NCBI RefSeq assembly: GCF_905479755.1
Contig: NZ_CAJQNT010000050.1
Coordinates: forward strand, 1 to 36,914
Source: an uncultured Schumannella sp.
GTDB lineage: Bacteria; Actinomycetota; Actinomycetes; Actinomycetales; Microbacteriaceae
Direction of reading: 5' to 3'
Length of the DNA stretch: 36,914 nt
Part shown: positions 24,979 through 33,608 of the stretch, piece by piece
Numbering within the stretch: position 1 is the stretch's first letter
Layout: the number at the start of each line of letters is the position of its first letter
Notes under the pieces: model-generated
What the model was told of the DNA's origin: nothing
What the model saw: the letters and a program-made list of their open reading frames with translations, nothing else
Database searches by the model: none
Made by a program: the position numbers and the translations under genes

Positions 24979-25922
24979 TCGGTGCTCCATTTCTTGGTGG
25001 CCGCGAAGTAGGCGAGGCTCAGCACGCCGAGTGCCAGCGCGAGCAATGTGCTCAGCGCGCTGGCGGCGCCGAAGTCCTGCGAGACGAATGCGTAGTTGTA
25101 GATCATGAGCAGCACGGTCATCGTCGAGTTGCTCGGCCCTCCCCCCGTGAACAGGAACGGCTCGGCGAAGACCTGCATGGTTCCGATGAGTTGCAGGAGC
25201 ACCATGATGATGATCACCCCGCGGATCTGTGGGAGCGTGACATTCCAGATCTTGGACCAGATGCCCGCGCCGTCGAGATCTGCAGCCTCGTACAGCTCAC
25301 TGCGCACCCCCGTGAGAGCGGCGATGTAGATGATGACGGTGGCGCCGGCACCCGCCCAGGTCGCCTCGATGACCATCGATGGCAGGGCCAGCGCCGGCGA
25401 GTTGAGCCAGCCCAGAGGAGCGATGCCGAAGAACCCGAGGATCTGGTTGAAGAGGCCTGTGGCGCCGGGGTCGTAGAAGGTCTTCCAGAGCAGGATCGCC
25501 ACGACCGGCGGGATGACGACGGGAAGATAGGCCAGCAGATTGAAGAGGCGCTTGGACTTCCGCAGCTCGGCCATGAAGACGGCGAGGAAGAGTGGCACCG
25601 GGAACCCGATGACCAGTCCCAGCGCGACGAAGAGAAGAGTGTTTCCCACGGCCTGCGGCAGCAACGGGTCGCTGAGAACATAGGCGAAGTTGGACCATCC
25701 GACCCAACTCGGCTCGGCGGCGAAATTGATCCTCTGCCAGCTCATGATGAGCCCGCGAACGATGGGGCCCCAGGAGAAGTATCCGAAGACGATGAGCGCG
25801 GGGAGCGCGAAGATGATCGCGGTGAGCCCGCCACGCCTTGACCACACCCGCGGAGCCATGCTTCGGGTACGCGGAACGACGGACGTGGCGGCCTCCGTCG
25901 TTCGGTCTTGTACTACGGACAT
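24975..25922 (-). CDS. carbohydrate ABC transporter permease (MalF type)
   Basis: A 315-residue CUT1 permease with about six transmembrane segments and the EAA motif YEAADLDGAGIWSKIWNVTLP. The GGGPSNSTMT loop before the last helices is typical of MalF/UgpA-like subunits. Two ATGs lie in tandem (25925 and 25922); GAGG is spaced correctly only for 25922. It lies behind the binding-protein gene and overlaps the MalG-type gene by 4 bp. Confidence 0.92.
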   Translation of the reverse strand: MSVVQDRTTEAATSVVPRTRSMAPRVWSRRGGLTAIIFALPALIVFGYFSWGPIVRGLIMSWQRINFAAEPSWVGWSNFAYVLSDPLLPQAVGNTLLFVALGLVIGFPVPLFLAVFMAELRKSKRLFNLLAYLPVVIPPVVAILLWKTFYDPGATGLFNQILGFFGIAPLGWLNSPALALPSMVIEATWAGAGATVIIYIAALTGVRSELYEAADLDGAGIWSKIWNVTLPQIRGVIIIMVLLQLIGTMQVFAEPFLFTGGGPSNSTMTVLLMIYNYAFVSQDFGAASALSTLLALALGVLSLAYFAATKKWSTE

Positions 25923-25984
25923 CATGACCTCGATTTTTGCGCGCAATCCGGCGGGCGGAGGGCGGTGCCCCCGCCCGCCGACTG

Positions 25985-27340
25985 CTAGCGGGCGATCTTG
26001 CCGTTGACGGTGGTGATCGCGCTCGCGATCAACGCGTCGATGTCAGCATGAGGATCGGCGAGTACCGCCTGGATCACCGGATCCAGCGAGGCGTAGACAT
26101 CCTGCGCCTTGACTGGCGGTTCGATCAGCAGCGGCATCGTCGTGAGCGAGGCCGTGTATGGGTCGAAGTTCGACAGCGGCACGTTGATGTACTCGCTGAT
26201 CCATCCGAGGTACGTTTCGTAGCTCGAGTCGCTCAGCACCTGTAGCTCCGGCAGTCCGACGGGCAGATTCTGATCCGCGTTCGCCTTCGCTGCGTCCACC
26301 GCACTCTTCTCGATGAGCTTCGCGTCGAGATAGACCTCTTTCACGTAGAGGGCGAGCGCCTCTTTCTGCGCTTCGGTGGTATCCGGGCTCACCATGAACA
26401 CGCCGCCACCGGTGAGAGAGCCGTTGGTGCCGTTCGCCTGGGGCATCGGGCCCATACCGATACTCTCGGGGTTCATGCCATAGGTGACGGTCGCATCGTG
26501 GTAGCTAGAAGGCGACCCGATGAACATGCCGACGCGGTTCGAGGCGAGAGCCTCCCCGATGCCGGCCTGGTCGTAGAGAATGTTGTCGCCGATCGACTTG
26601 TCATCGAAACGCATCTCGCTGAGCAGCGTGAGGTACTCGGCGGTCGGGCCGTCGTCGAACGTCGCCTCGGTCCCGTCCTCGTTCTCCATCGTGCCGCCGT
26701 ACGAGTAGGTCGCCGCCGTGAGCATCCAGCCACCGGTGTTGGTCTGCGTCATCGTGCCGTAGCCGGGAACGCCCGTCGCCTCGGTGATCTGCTTGGCGTA
26801 ATCGCGCAGCTCGTCCCACGTGGTCGGGGGCTTGTCCGGGTCGAGTCCGGCCTGGGTGAACAGGTCACGGTTGTAGACGAGACCAAGTGCATAGGCCGTG
26901 AAGGGAACGCCGTACACATTGCCGTCGTCGTCGGAGGCGAGTTCCAGCGTGGTGGGGTTCAACTGATTCAGGATGCCGGTGCTCGTGAGTGCTTCGGTGA
27001 TGTCACCGGCCTGCTTGTTGCGAACGATCGAAAGCGAGTCGGTGAAGTAGACGACGTACAAGTCGGGCAGAGTTCCCCCAGCGAGCATCGCGTTGAAGGT
27101 CTGCGGGTCGAAGTTCTTGTCGGAGCCTTCGACCGTGATATCAGGGTGGTCCGCCATGAACGCATCGATGCGGTCGTTGAACACCTTCAACTGTTCCGGC
27201 TGATCGGCCGGTGGCTTGCCCGTGACGGTGATCGTCACGGGTCCATCCTCGTCCGGAGCAGCGGCGGGCGCGCAGCCGGCCACTCCTAGGACGACGACGG
27301 CGGCGAGAGCCGCGAGCAGGGTTGCCCTTGGTTTCATCAT
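25985..27340 (-). CDS. sugar ABC transporter substrate-binding lipoprotein
   Basis: A 451-residue extracytoplasmic solute-binding protein of family 1 (MalE/UgpB type). It has a lipoprotein signal with lipobox VAGC at about residues 20-23, then the two-lobe fold with GGTLPDLYVVY, YGVPFTAYALGLVYNRDLF and TWDELRDYAKQI. It anchors on the outer face of the membrane and delivers oligosaccharides to the two permeases. ATG 27340 has GAGGAG five bases upstream. It is the first gene of the operon running to 19242. Confidence 0.93.
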   Translation of the reverse strand: MMKPRATLLAALAAVVVLGVAGCAPAAAPDEDGPVTITVTGKPPADQPEQLKVFNDRIDAFMADHPDITVEGSDKNFDPQTFNAMLAGGTLPDLYVVYFTDSLSIVRNKQAGDITEALTSTGILNQLNPTTLELASDDDGNVYGVPFTAYALGLVYNRDLFTQAGLDPDKPPTTWDELRDYAKQITEATGVPGYGTMTQTNTGGWMLTAATYSYGGTMENEDGTEATFDDGPTAEYLTLLSEMRFDDKSIGDNILYDQAGIGEALASNRVGMFIGSPSSYHDATVTYGMNPESIGMGPMPQANGTNGSLTGGGVFMVSPDTTEAQKEALALYVKEVYLDAKLIEKSAVDAAKANADQNLPVGLPELQVLSDSSYETYLGWISEYINVPLSNFDPYTASLTTMPLLIEPPVKAQDVYASLDPVIQAVLADPHADIDALIASAITTVNGKIAR

Positions 27341-27410
27341 TGAAACTCCTCAGTCATTTCGGTCTGCATTCCGGTGTGGGTCTGGCCGGAGCCGTGCGCG
27401 TCATCCGGTC

Positions 27411-27454
27411 GGACAACGTTGTCTCATATTGATCCAAACCCATGGCGATGTCAA
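27411..27454 (-). promoter_or_regulatory. promoter and operator of the transport/galactonate operon
   Basis: On the minus strand TTGACA (27449-27454), a 17-bp spacer and CAATAT (27426-27431) form a strong promoter. The operator GGACAACGTTGTCT on the plus strand (27411-27424; one flank base differs from consensus) starts right after the -10 box and covers the start of transcription. About 70 bases of leader precede ATG 27340. Confidence 0.88.
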
Positions 27455-27474
27455 GACGCATCACCTTTCGATGA

Positions 27475-28386
27475 TCAAACCGAGATCGAGTCGAGATCGC
27501 AGGACGTGATCGGGAACACGTACTCCGGCTCGAACCCGATCAACTCACGAGCTCGCGATGTGTCGACTCCGACGGCACGACCAGGGATGGGCTGCCGCAC
27601 TGGCACCCCCGGTGCCCAGCGCGCCAGCCCATCGGCTGTCGGCCACGGTACCGACGTCTCGGCGGCCGCGACGAACAGGATCTCCGCGCCGGGCGTCGGC
27701 AGTGAGAGGCCCATGATGAGTGCTCGGGCCGCATCGGTGACATGCAGGTACGACCAGCCTTCCTTTACCGCCCGCCGGGGGTCCACCAGGTTCAGGGCAC
27801 TGATCTCGGCTATGAACGATTCGGGACCGGTGTGCGGCAACCTCAGGCAGGCGATCGCCATGTCCCAGTGGCTCGCACACATCGCCGCCGTCAACTCGTC
27901 CTGCCGCTTCGACAGGGAGTACCAGTCGTCGAGCTGCGAGGGCAGCTGTTCGTCGAGGGGGAAGTAGGCGGGCATCACGTCGTGACTGTTGAACGTCACG
28001 CCGATCGCATTGATGCTCGACGCTATCGACGCGTGCCGGATACCGGCCTGCCCGGCCGCGCTCAGCACCGTGAACGTCGACACGACGTTGGTCGTGAAGA
28101 CTTCATGCGGCGTCCCTGCGGCAGGCGACGGCAATGCTGCGCAATGGATCACCGCGGCACAGCCGACGAGCGCGCGGGCGACGTCGCGCTCGTTCCGTGA
28201 GTCTCCGACGATGAACATGTCGGCTTCGGTCGACGCGCCCGGCGGTCCGGCATGTCGATCGAAGCCGGTCACCTCGACCCCCGCCGCCGTCAGCTGTCGC
28301 ACCACCTCTCGGCCGATCGATCCGTTCGCACCCGTGACGAGCACCCTGCCGAGGAGGAACGGATCGAGCCGTGCGATCTCAGGCAT
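27475..28386 (-). CDS. NAD-dependent epimerase/dehydratase family sugar dehydrogenase
   Basis: A 303-residue extended SDR enzyme: nucleotide-binding VTGANGSIGREVV near the N-terminus, ASSINAIG with the catalytic serine region, and YSLSK (Tyr-x3-Lys). The fold and motifs fit the uronate dehydrogenase/epimerase group. Since the cluster has galactonate dehydratase but no other sugar dehydrogenase, this enzyme is the candidate for galactose (or aldose) to lactone oxidation. That assignment is inferred. The start overlaps the lacI stop by 8 bp, so it is the third gene of the manA-lacI-dehydrogenase operon. Confidence 0.8.
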   Translation of the reverse strand: MPEIARLDPFLLGRVLVTGANGSIGREVVRQLTAAGVEVTGFDRHAGPPGASTEADMFIVGDSRNERDVARALVGCAAVIHCAALPSPAAGTPHEVFTTNVVSTFTVLSAAGQAGIRHASIASSINAIGVTFNSHDVMPAYFPLDEQLPSQLDDWYSLSKRQDELTAAMCASHWDMAIACLRLPHTGPESFIAEISALNLVDPRRAVKEGWSYLHVTDAARALIMGLSLPTPGAEILFVAAAETSVPWPTADGLARWAPGVPVRQPIPGRAVGVDTSRARELIGFEPEYVFPITSCDLDSISV

Positions 28387-29419
28387 TTTTCGGAGCGACC
28401 GGCCAACGCCCGCCCCTGCTGACCAGCCGTGTGGGTAGGAGAACCTGCCGGGGGTGGGAGGTGTCGCCCGCGATCCGATCGAACAGCCGCTCAGCGGATG
28501 CGATGCCCAGGGCCTCGGTGTCGTAGTCGACGATCGTCACGGCCTGCGGCAGCAATCGCGACATCTCGAAATCGTCGAACCCGACAACCTCGACATCAGC
28601 GCTGCGCCGCCAGATCTCCTCTACCGCTCCGATCGTGCTGCGGTTGTTCCCGCACAGCACCGCAGTCGGCGGGTCCGGAAGATCCAGCATCCCCGCCAAC
28701 GCCGAGACCGCATCATCGGGCGAATGCGACGTGAACGAGACGATGTCGTCATCGAAGGTGAGGCCGGCGGTCTCCATCGCCTTCTGCGCGCCCGCCAACC
28801 GCTCGCGCATCGTGAAGATGTCGAGGGCGTCGAGGAGCAGGCCGATGCGCGTATGAGCACGCGCGATCAGACCGGCCACAGCATCTGAGGCTCCACCTCG
28901 GTTGTCCACGAGGATCGCATCGGCCTCGAGGCCGATGCCGGGGCGGTCCACGAAGACGACAGGGATGCCCAGCTCAACCTCGGCGCGCAGATAGCTGTGG
29001 TCACTCGATGTGGGCACCACAATCAATCCGCTGACCCGACGCTGGCACAGGTCGAGCACGGTGCTGCGCTCGAGCTCGTCGTTCTCCTCGGAACTCGAAA
29101 TGATCACGTGGAACCCGCGCTCGCGCGCCACCGCCGCGATCGCGCTGGACAGTGTCGAGTAGAACGTGTTCGACAGGTCGGCGGTGATGAGGCCAATCGT
29201 GCGGGTCTCGGTGCCCGAGCGCAGACTGGCCGCGACGTCGTTGCGGCGGAACCCGAGCTTGCGGATCGACTCGTAGACCCGCTCGGCCATCTCCGGATCG
29301 ACCGTCGAGATGCGGTTGACGACGCGAGAAACGGTCTTGAGGCTGACTCCGGCGTCAGCTGCGACGTCCACCATCGTGGGGCGGCCACTCGAAATCACCA
29401 TTCCCACATTCTGTCTCAT
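28379..29419 (-). CDS. LacI family transcriptional regulator (island regulator)
   Basis: A 346-residue LacI/GalR-type repressor: HTH PTMVDVAADAGVSLKTVSR, hinge NDVAASLRSG with the minor-groove leucine, then the full periplasmic-binding-like sensor (VVFVDRPGIG, VEVVGFDDFEMS). It is the only intact LacI protein in the window and the obvious candidate to bind the six AGACAACGTTGTCT sites, including the one controlling its own operon. ATG 29419 overlaps the manA stop by 4 bp; ATG 29401 is a possible internal start. The effector is probably a sugar or intermediate of the pathway. A truncated paralogue lies at 14844-15545. Confidence 0.92.
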   Translation of the reverse strand: MRQNVGMVISSGRPTMVDVAADAGVSLKTVSRVVNRISTVDPEMAERVYESIRKLGFRRNDVAASLRSGTETRTIGLITADLSNTFYSTLSSAIAAVARERGFHVIISSSEENDELERSTVLDLCQRRVSGLIVVPTSSDHSYLRAEVELGIPVVFVDRPGIGLEADAILVDNRGGASDAVAGLIARAHTRIGLLLDALDIFTMRERLAGAQKAMETAGLTFDDDIVSFTSHSPDDAVSALAGMLDLPDPPTAVLCGNNRSTIGAVEEIWRRSADVEVVGFDDFEMSRLLPQAVTIVDYDTEALGIASAERLFDRIAGDTSHPRQVLLPTRLVSRGGRWPVAPKNA

Positions 29420-30420
29420 GACGGCGGCGCCGGTGGTCGCGCCACGAGGACTTCTCCACTGCCGGAAATCGTCATGGCTCCCGCATCCCAGGGCACGACC
29501 ACCGTCCCACCGACCGCCAGGATCTTCTCGCCGTCGTTCGTCGCCAGCGTTATCGCCCCGTCCGTGACGAGGACGATGGCGAAGCCCTGATCTAGAGCGA
29601 TCTCGAACAGGTCGGCCGTGACCCGATGACGCTCCAACCGGAAGTACTCCGCTGCCGCCGGCGGGAGCGTGCAAGAACCCCATGCGTCGGAGGTGATCAG
29701 CGCATCGAGCGCTTCCTCGGATACCGGCCGCAGGTCGACGGCGGTCAGTGCGCGGTCGAATCCAACACCGAGATGGCCGTCCGCGGCTCCGTCGAGGTCG
29801 AACCCGCGCCACTCCAAGAGGATCGAGAGGTCTTCCGGCTCCTGCAGCTCGGCCAGCAGTATGCCCTCGCCGATTGCGTGCAGCATGCCGGCCGGTACGT
29901 AAACGGTGTCGCCGCGCTCGACCCGTCGCCGACGCAGCAGGGCGAGGAGGCCGTCGGTGTCCTGAGAGTCGACGAGGGCGGCGACGTCAGCGAGGTCGAC
30001 GTCTGCGCGCACACCCAGGTATATGTCACCGCCTGTGAGGATGTGCCAGGCCTCGACCTTGCCGTGCGCACGACCGAGCCATCGACTCGCGAACTCGCGG
30101 TCTGGATGCGCGTGCACGGGGAGGCGCTGTCCGGCGTGAAGCAGCTTGACTAGCAGCCGTGTGTCGGCGCCGTAGGCGGACACGTGACCCGGCCCCAGCC
30201 ATCCTTCCGGATCGGCGGCGACCGCGTCGACGAGAAGACGCCCGTCCGGCAGTGTGGTGAGCCCAAGAGTCGAATGCCCAGCCATGCTCGTGGTCGACGC
30301 GACCCAGTCCTCGGGTACGTGGTCTCCCGTTGCCTCCGTCCCGCGGAAGTCCGCGATCAGCGCGCCGCCGCGGTAGAAGCGATCTCTGGGTTGATTGGGT
30401 CCTAGGACGAACGGTTGCAC
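29416..30420 (-). CDS. manA: class I mannose-6-phosphate isomerase-like protein
   Basis: A 334-residue cupin-type isomerase. Likely zinc ligands appear in VHAHPD, GKVEAW and PAGMLHAIG, in ManA order. It should convert mannose-6-phosphate to fructose-6-phosphate, matching the beta-mannosidase encoded divergently, although the exact substrate could be another phosphosugar. The longer frame to 30702 overlaps the divergent gene, so GTG 30420 is chosen. It has no Shine-Dalgarno sequence and lies 6 bases behind a TACGAT -10 box, which suggests a leaderless mRNA. It is the first gene of the operon with lacI and the sugar dehydrogenase. Its 5' end is duplicated at 15600-15767. Confidence 0.85.
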   Translation of the reverse strand: MQPFVLGPNQPRDRFYRGGALIADFRGTEATGDHVPEDWVASTTSMAGHSTLGLTTLPDGRLLVDAVAADPEGWLGPGHVSAYGADTRLLVKLLHAGQRLPVHAHPDREFASRWLGRAHGKVEAWHILTGGDIYLGVRADVDLADVAALVDSQDTDGLLALLRRRRVERGDTVYVPAGMLHAIGEGILLAELQEPEDLSILLEWRGFDLDGAADGHLGVGFDRALTAVDLRPVSEEALDALITSDAWGSCTLPPAAAEYFRLERHRVTADLFEIALDQGFAIVLVTDGAITLATNDGEKILAVGGTVVVPWDAGAMTISGSGEVLVARPPAPPS

Positions 30421-30422
30421 GA

Positions 30423-30470
30423 TACAATCGTAGACAACGTTGTCCCAGCGGGCAACAGATTGACATGGAT
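30423..30470. promoter_or_regulatory. bidirectional promoter region with shared operator
   Basis: The operator AGACAACGTTGTCC (30432-30445) serves two divergent genes. For manA (minus strand) TTGCCC, a 17-bp spacer and TACGAT (30427-30432) enclose the operator core within the spacer, and the GTG follows 6 bases later. For the beta-mannosidase (plus strand) TACAAT (30423-30428) is a good -10 box, with the operator at the start of transcription and a weak -35. One bound repressor could block both directions. Confidence 0.8.
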
Positions 30471-30518
30471 CGTGCGATCCGCAGTGACGCGACCACTCGA
30501 CGATGAGATGAGAACCCC

Positions 30519-32441
30519 ATGCGCAGACGCTGGAATTTGAGCGAACAACCCTGGACCCTTCGCGGTTGGCGGCAGAACGACTGGGAGATGGGCAAGTCAT
30601 TCGCCCGTACAGAGGACGGCACCAACGACGTCGCCGCCCTGACCGTGTGGGTACCCAGCTCGGTGCGCGGCGCCCTCGTCGAGGCGGGCATCGTGCCGTC
30701 ACCCTACGTGGGCACGCAGTCGCGGGCGTCGGAATGGATCGAGAACCGGCACTGGAGCTACACCACCGAACTTCCCGCAGACATGTTCGATGCCGCCGCG
30801 GGCCATCGCATCATCCTCACCGCCGAGAGCCTCGACTATGCCGGCGTCGTCCTGGTCGACAGCGAGGAGGTCGCCCGTTTCCGGGGGTCGCTGATCCCCG
30901 TCGAGTTCGACCTGACGGAGGCGATCGCGGGCGGCGGCCGCGATCTCACGATCGTCTTCACGCAGGTGCCCGACGACCTCGGGCAGATCGGTCGCACCAG
31001 CCGCATCCGGGAGTGGAAGGCGCGGTTCAACTACGGCTGGGACTGGACTCCCCGAATCGTGCAGCTCGGCATCGCGGGTCCGATCGCCCTCGAGGCCCGC
31101 GCCGGGGCAGTGATCGACGACGTGCGGGTACTCCCCGAGTACGACGCGCAGGCCGGGACCGGTCGCCTGCGCGTACGGGTCACGGCATCCGAGGCAGGTC
31201 AGAGCGGCACGGTGACCATCACCGGACCCGGCACATCGGCTGGGCACACGATCAGTGCCGATGGGGAATGGCACTACCTCAATGTCGGATCCGTCGAGGC
31301 GTGGACCGTGCACACCGCCGGCGACCGGAATCTGTACGAGGTCACGGTCGAGATCCCGGGCGACTCCGTCACCCGTCGCGTGGGTTTCCGCGATCTCCGG
31401 TGGCTTACGACCGAAGGCGCCCCGGCAAGCGCCGAGCCGTGGCTGCTCGAGCTGAACGGACGGCGGATCTTCCTCGCGGGCGTCAACTGGGTACCGATCC
31501 GGCCCGACTACGCCGATGTCCGCATCGAGGACTACCGGCTCCGCTTCAACGCCTACCGCGACCTCGGTGTCGTGCTCCTGCGTGTCTGGGGTGGGGCCGC
31601 TCTCGAGCGCGCGGAGTTCTACGACCTGGCCGACGAGTACGGGTTCCTCGTCTGGCAGGAGCTTCCGCTGTCCTCGAGCGGGATCGATAACTCCCCGCCC
31701 GACGACCCGGAGTTCGCAGCTGAGCTCGCCGAGATCGCCAGGAGCTACGCGCGACGTATCTCGCATCACGCCAGCCTCGCCGTCTGGGGCGGTGGCAACG
31801 AGCTCACCACCGATAGCCCGGTGATCACCGACATCGAGCCTCTCGACGACACGCATCCGGCGCTGGCCGCCGCGAAGTACGCGTTCGCCGACGACGATCC
31901 CACCCGGCGGTACGTCGCTACGTCACCGCTGGGCCCGAGCACGTGGGCGCGGGAAGACGACTATGGCACCGGTGTGCATCACGATGTGCATGGACCGTGG
32001 GAGTACGACAAGTCGTTCGAGGACTGGAAGCGCTACTGGGATGCCGACGATTCGACTCTGCGCAGCGAGGTCGGGATGAGCGGCGCGAGCAGTATCGACC
32101 TCCTCGAGCGGTTCGACATGGCCGGTCCGACCGCCACCCCCGCGGAGCGCGCCGCGCTGCAGCAGCGGTGGTCGCACTCCTCGGCGTGGTGGCTGGGCGA
32201 ATACAAGAGGTGGGACGGGACCGGAACTCTGGACGAGTGGGTGGCGCACAGCCAGGCGCGCCAGGCCGAGTGGTTGGGGTACGCGGCCACGGCCAGCCGC
32301 AACCGCTTCCCGGCGGTCGGCGGATTCATCGTCTGGCTGGGACACGACACGTTCCCGTGCGCGGTCAGCCTGTCGGTGCTCGATTTCGAGGGGGCGATCA
32401 AGCCGGTGGGAGACGCCCTACGACGGGCATTCCGGGGCTAG
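30519..32441 (+). CDS. GH2 beta-mannosidase
   Basis: A 640-residue GH2 enzyme of the beta-mannosidase type: an N-terminal sugar-binding domain with RFNYGWDWTPR, an Ig-like domain, then the barrel with LNGRRIFLAGVNWVPI. The acid/base is in WGGGNEL (about residue 427) and the nucleophile in LRSEVGMSG (about 515). It is shorter than typical 800-850-residue members, lacking most C-terminal beta domains, which is common in actinobacterial versions. There is no signal peptide, so it acts inside the cell on mannooligosaccharides. It is divergent from manA across a shared operator; the ribosome-binding site is weak. Confidence 0.9.
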   Translation: MRRRWNLSEQPWTLRGWRQNDWEMGKSFARTEDGTNDVAALTVWVPSSVRGALVEAGIVPSPYVGTQSRASEWIENRHWSYTTELPADMFDAAAGHRIILTAESLDYAGVVLVDSEEVARFRGSLIPVEFDLTEAIAGGGRDLTIVFTQVPDDLGQIGRTSRIREWKARFNYGWDWTPRIVQLGIAGPIALEARAGAVIDDVRVLPEYDAQAGTGRLRVRVTASEAGQSGTVTITGPGTSAGHTISADGEWHYLNVGSVEAWTVHTAGDRNLYEVTVEIPGDSVTRRVGFRDLRWLTTEGAPASAEPWLLELNGRRIFLAGVNWVPIRPDYADVRIEDYRLRFNAYRDLGVVLLRVWGGAALERAEFYDLADEYGFLVWQELPLSSSGIDNSPPDDPEFAAELAEIARSYARRISHHASLAVWGGGNELTTDSPVITDIEPLDDTHPALAAAKYAFADDDPTRRYVATSPLGPSTWAREDDYGTGVHHDVHGPWEYDKSFEDWKRYWDADDSTLRSEVGMSGASSIDLLERFDMAGPTATPAERAALQQRWSHSSAWWLGEYKRWDGTGTLDEWVAHSQARQAEWLGYAATASRNRFPAVGGFIVWLGHDTFPCAVSLSVLDFEGAIKPVGDALRRAFRG

Positions 32442-32482
32442 GTCCTCGGCGCGGAGTCTGGGTCCTCCCCGGGGGGCACAGG

Positions 32483-33589
32483 TCAGCGAATTGGCCAGGC
32501 GAGCGCCGCCGCTATCTCGTCGGCGCGGCGCTCACCCCCGGCCGGTGCCATGCGATTGGTCGTGTATCCGAACGCGAGCCCGTTGCCCGGGTCGAGGAAG
32601 CCGAGCGCTCCCGCGGCACCGTCGTGTCCAATCGCTCGATGGCCGGCAAACGGCCGGTCTGCGAACGGCTTCTGGAACACCACGCCGAACCGGCCGGGTT
32701 GGCCGCTGAACAGGTCGGTCCCGGCCGATTGGATCTGACCGAAGTCGGCGACCGTCGCATCCGTCAGAAGACGCGGTGCGCCGAGGTCGTCTACCACCGA
32801 CGCGTACAGGCGGGCGATGCCGCGCGCGGATCCGACACCGCCGGCGGCAGGCATGCCCACGGCGTGGGACTCCCTCGAGTTCGCCAGGTGATCGAGGCCG
32901 GGGTCGAGCAGCAGCGGAGCGACGATCAGGTCGATAACCTGCGTCGGCGACGACGACGCGGGCGGGACGTCCGGGATCACGACGGGAGCGACCCGGGTCT
33001 CGAGATCCTCGGGCAGTCCCAGATAGAAGTCGATGTCGCAGGGCGCGCGCACCTCACGCTCGAAGAACTGCTGCAGCGACTCCCCAGCCACCCGACGGCA
33101 CAGCTCGTTCATCAGCACGCCGAGGGTGAGAGCGTGATAACTCCATCCGATCCCCGGACGCCAGAACGGTCGCTGCTCGGCGAGGCGCGCGGAACCCCGT
33201 GCGTCGTCGGTGAACTCGGCCCAACTCAGGCCGCCGTCCGCCTCGACGAGACCGGCTCGGTGACTGAGCAGTTCGCGCACCAGCACGTGCTGCTTGCCGT
33301 GCGCGCCGAACTCCGGCCAGTAGCGAACCACCGGCGCATCAAGGTCGAGCAGCCCGCGTTCGACGAGCATCGCCAGACAGATCGCGGAGGCCCCCTTCGA
33401 CACCGAGAACACGCAGATCAGCGAGTCCGACCGGAGACCCGGACCTCCCCAGGCGTCCAGTACGAGCTCGCCGTCCACATACGCCGCGACCTGCGCCGAA
33501 TAGTCCAGGTCGTCGGCGCATTGACGCTCAAGAACGCCAGCTGCCGCTTCGTAGCCGGCCGCGACCGTCCACTGGTCCCGCTCGATCAT
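32483..33589 (-). CDS. serine beta-lactamase-like hydrolase
   Basis: A 368-residue protein of the class C beta-lactamase/esterase (EstA) family, with SxxK in FSVSKG (catalytic Ser and Lys), a Tyr motif in WSYHALTLG, and HDGAAG near the end. There is no signal peptide, so a cell-wall role is unlikely. Family members include esterases and amidohydrolases, so removal of acyl groups from imported sugars or lactone opening are possible, but unproven. It is the third gene of the operon aldolase, oxidoreductase, hydrolase, 19 bp behind the oxidoreductase. A related gene starts at 36785. Confidence 0.85.
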   Translation of the reverse strand: MIERDQWTVAAGYEAAAGVLERQCADDLDYSAQVAAYVDGELVLDAWGGPGLRSDSLICVFSVSKGASAICLAMLVERGLLDLDAPVVRYWPEFGAHGKQHVLVRELLSHRAGLVEADGGLSWAEFTDDARGSARLAEQRPFWRPGIGWSYHALTLGVLMNELCRRVAGESLQQFFEREVRAPCDIDFYLGLPEDLETRVAPVVIPDVPPASSSPTQVIDLIVAPLLLDPGLDHLANSRESHAVGMPAAGGVGSARGIARLYASVVDDLGAPRLLTDATVADFGQIQSAGTDLFSGQPGRFGVVFQKPFADRPFAGHRAIGHDGAAGALGFLDPGNGLAFGYTTNRMAPAGGERRADEIAAALAWPIR

Positions 33590-33608
33590 CCACTCACCCC
33601 TCGAAACA

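Noticed and set aside
29420-29812. Upstream extension of the island lacI frame
   Set aside because: It overlaps manA in another frame and lacks similarity to LacI proteins. ATG 29419 with the 4-bp overlap, as at other junctions here, is better.
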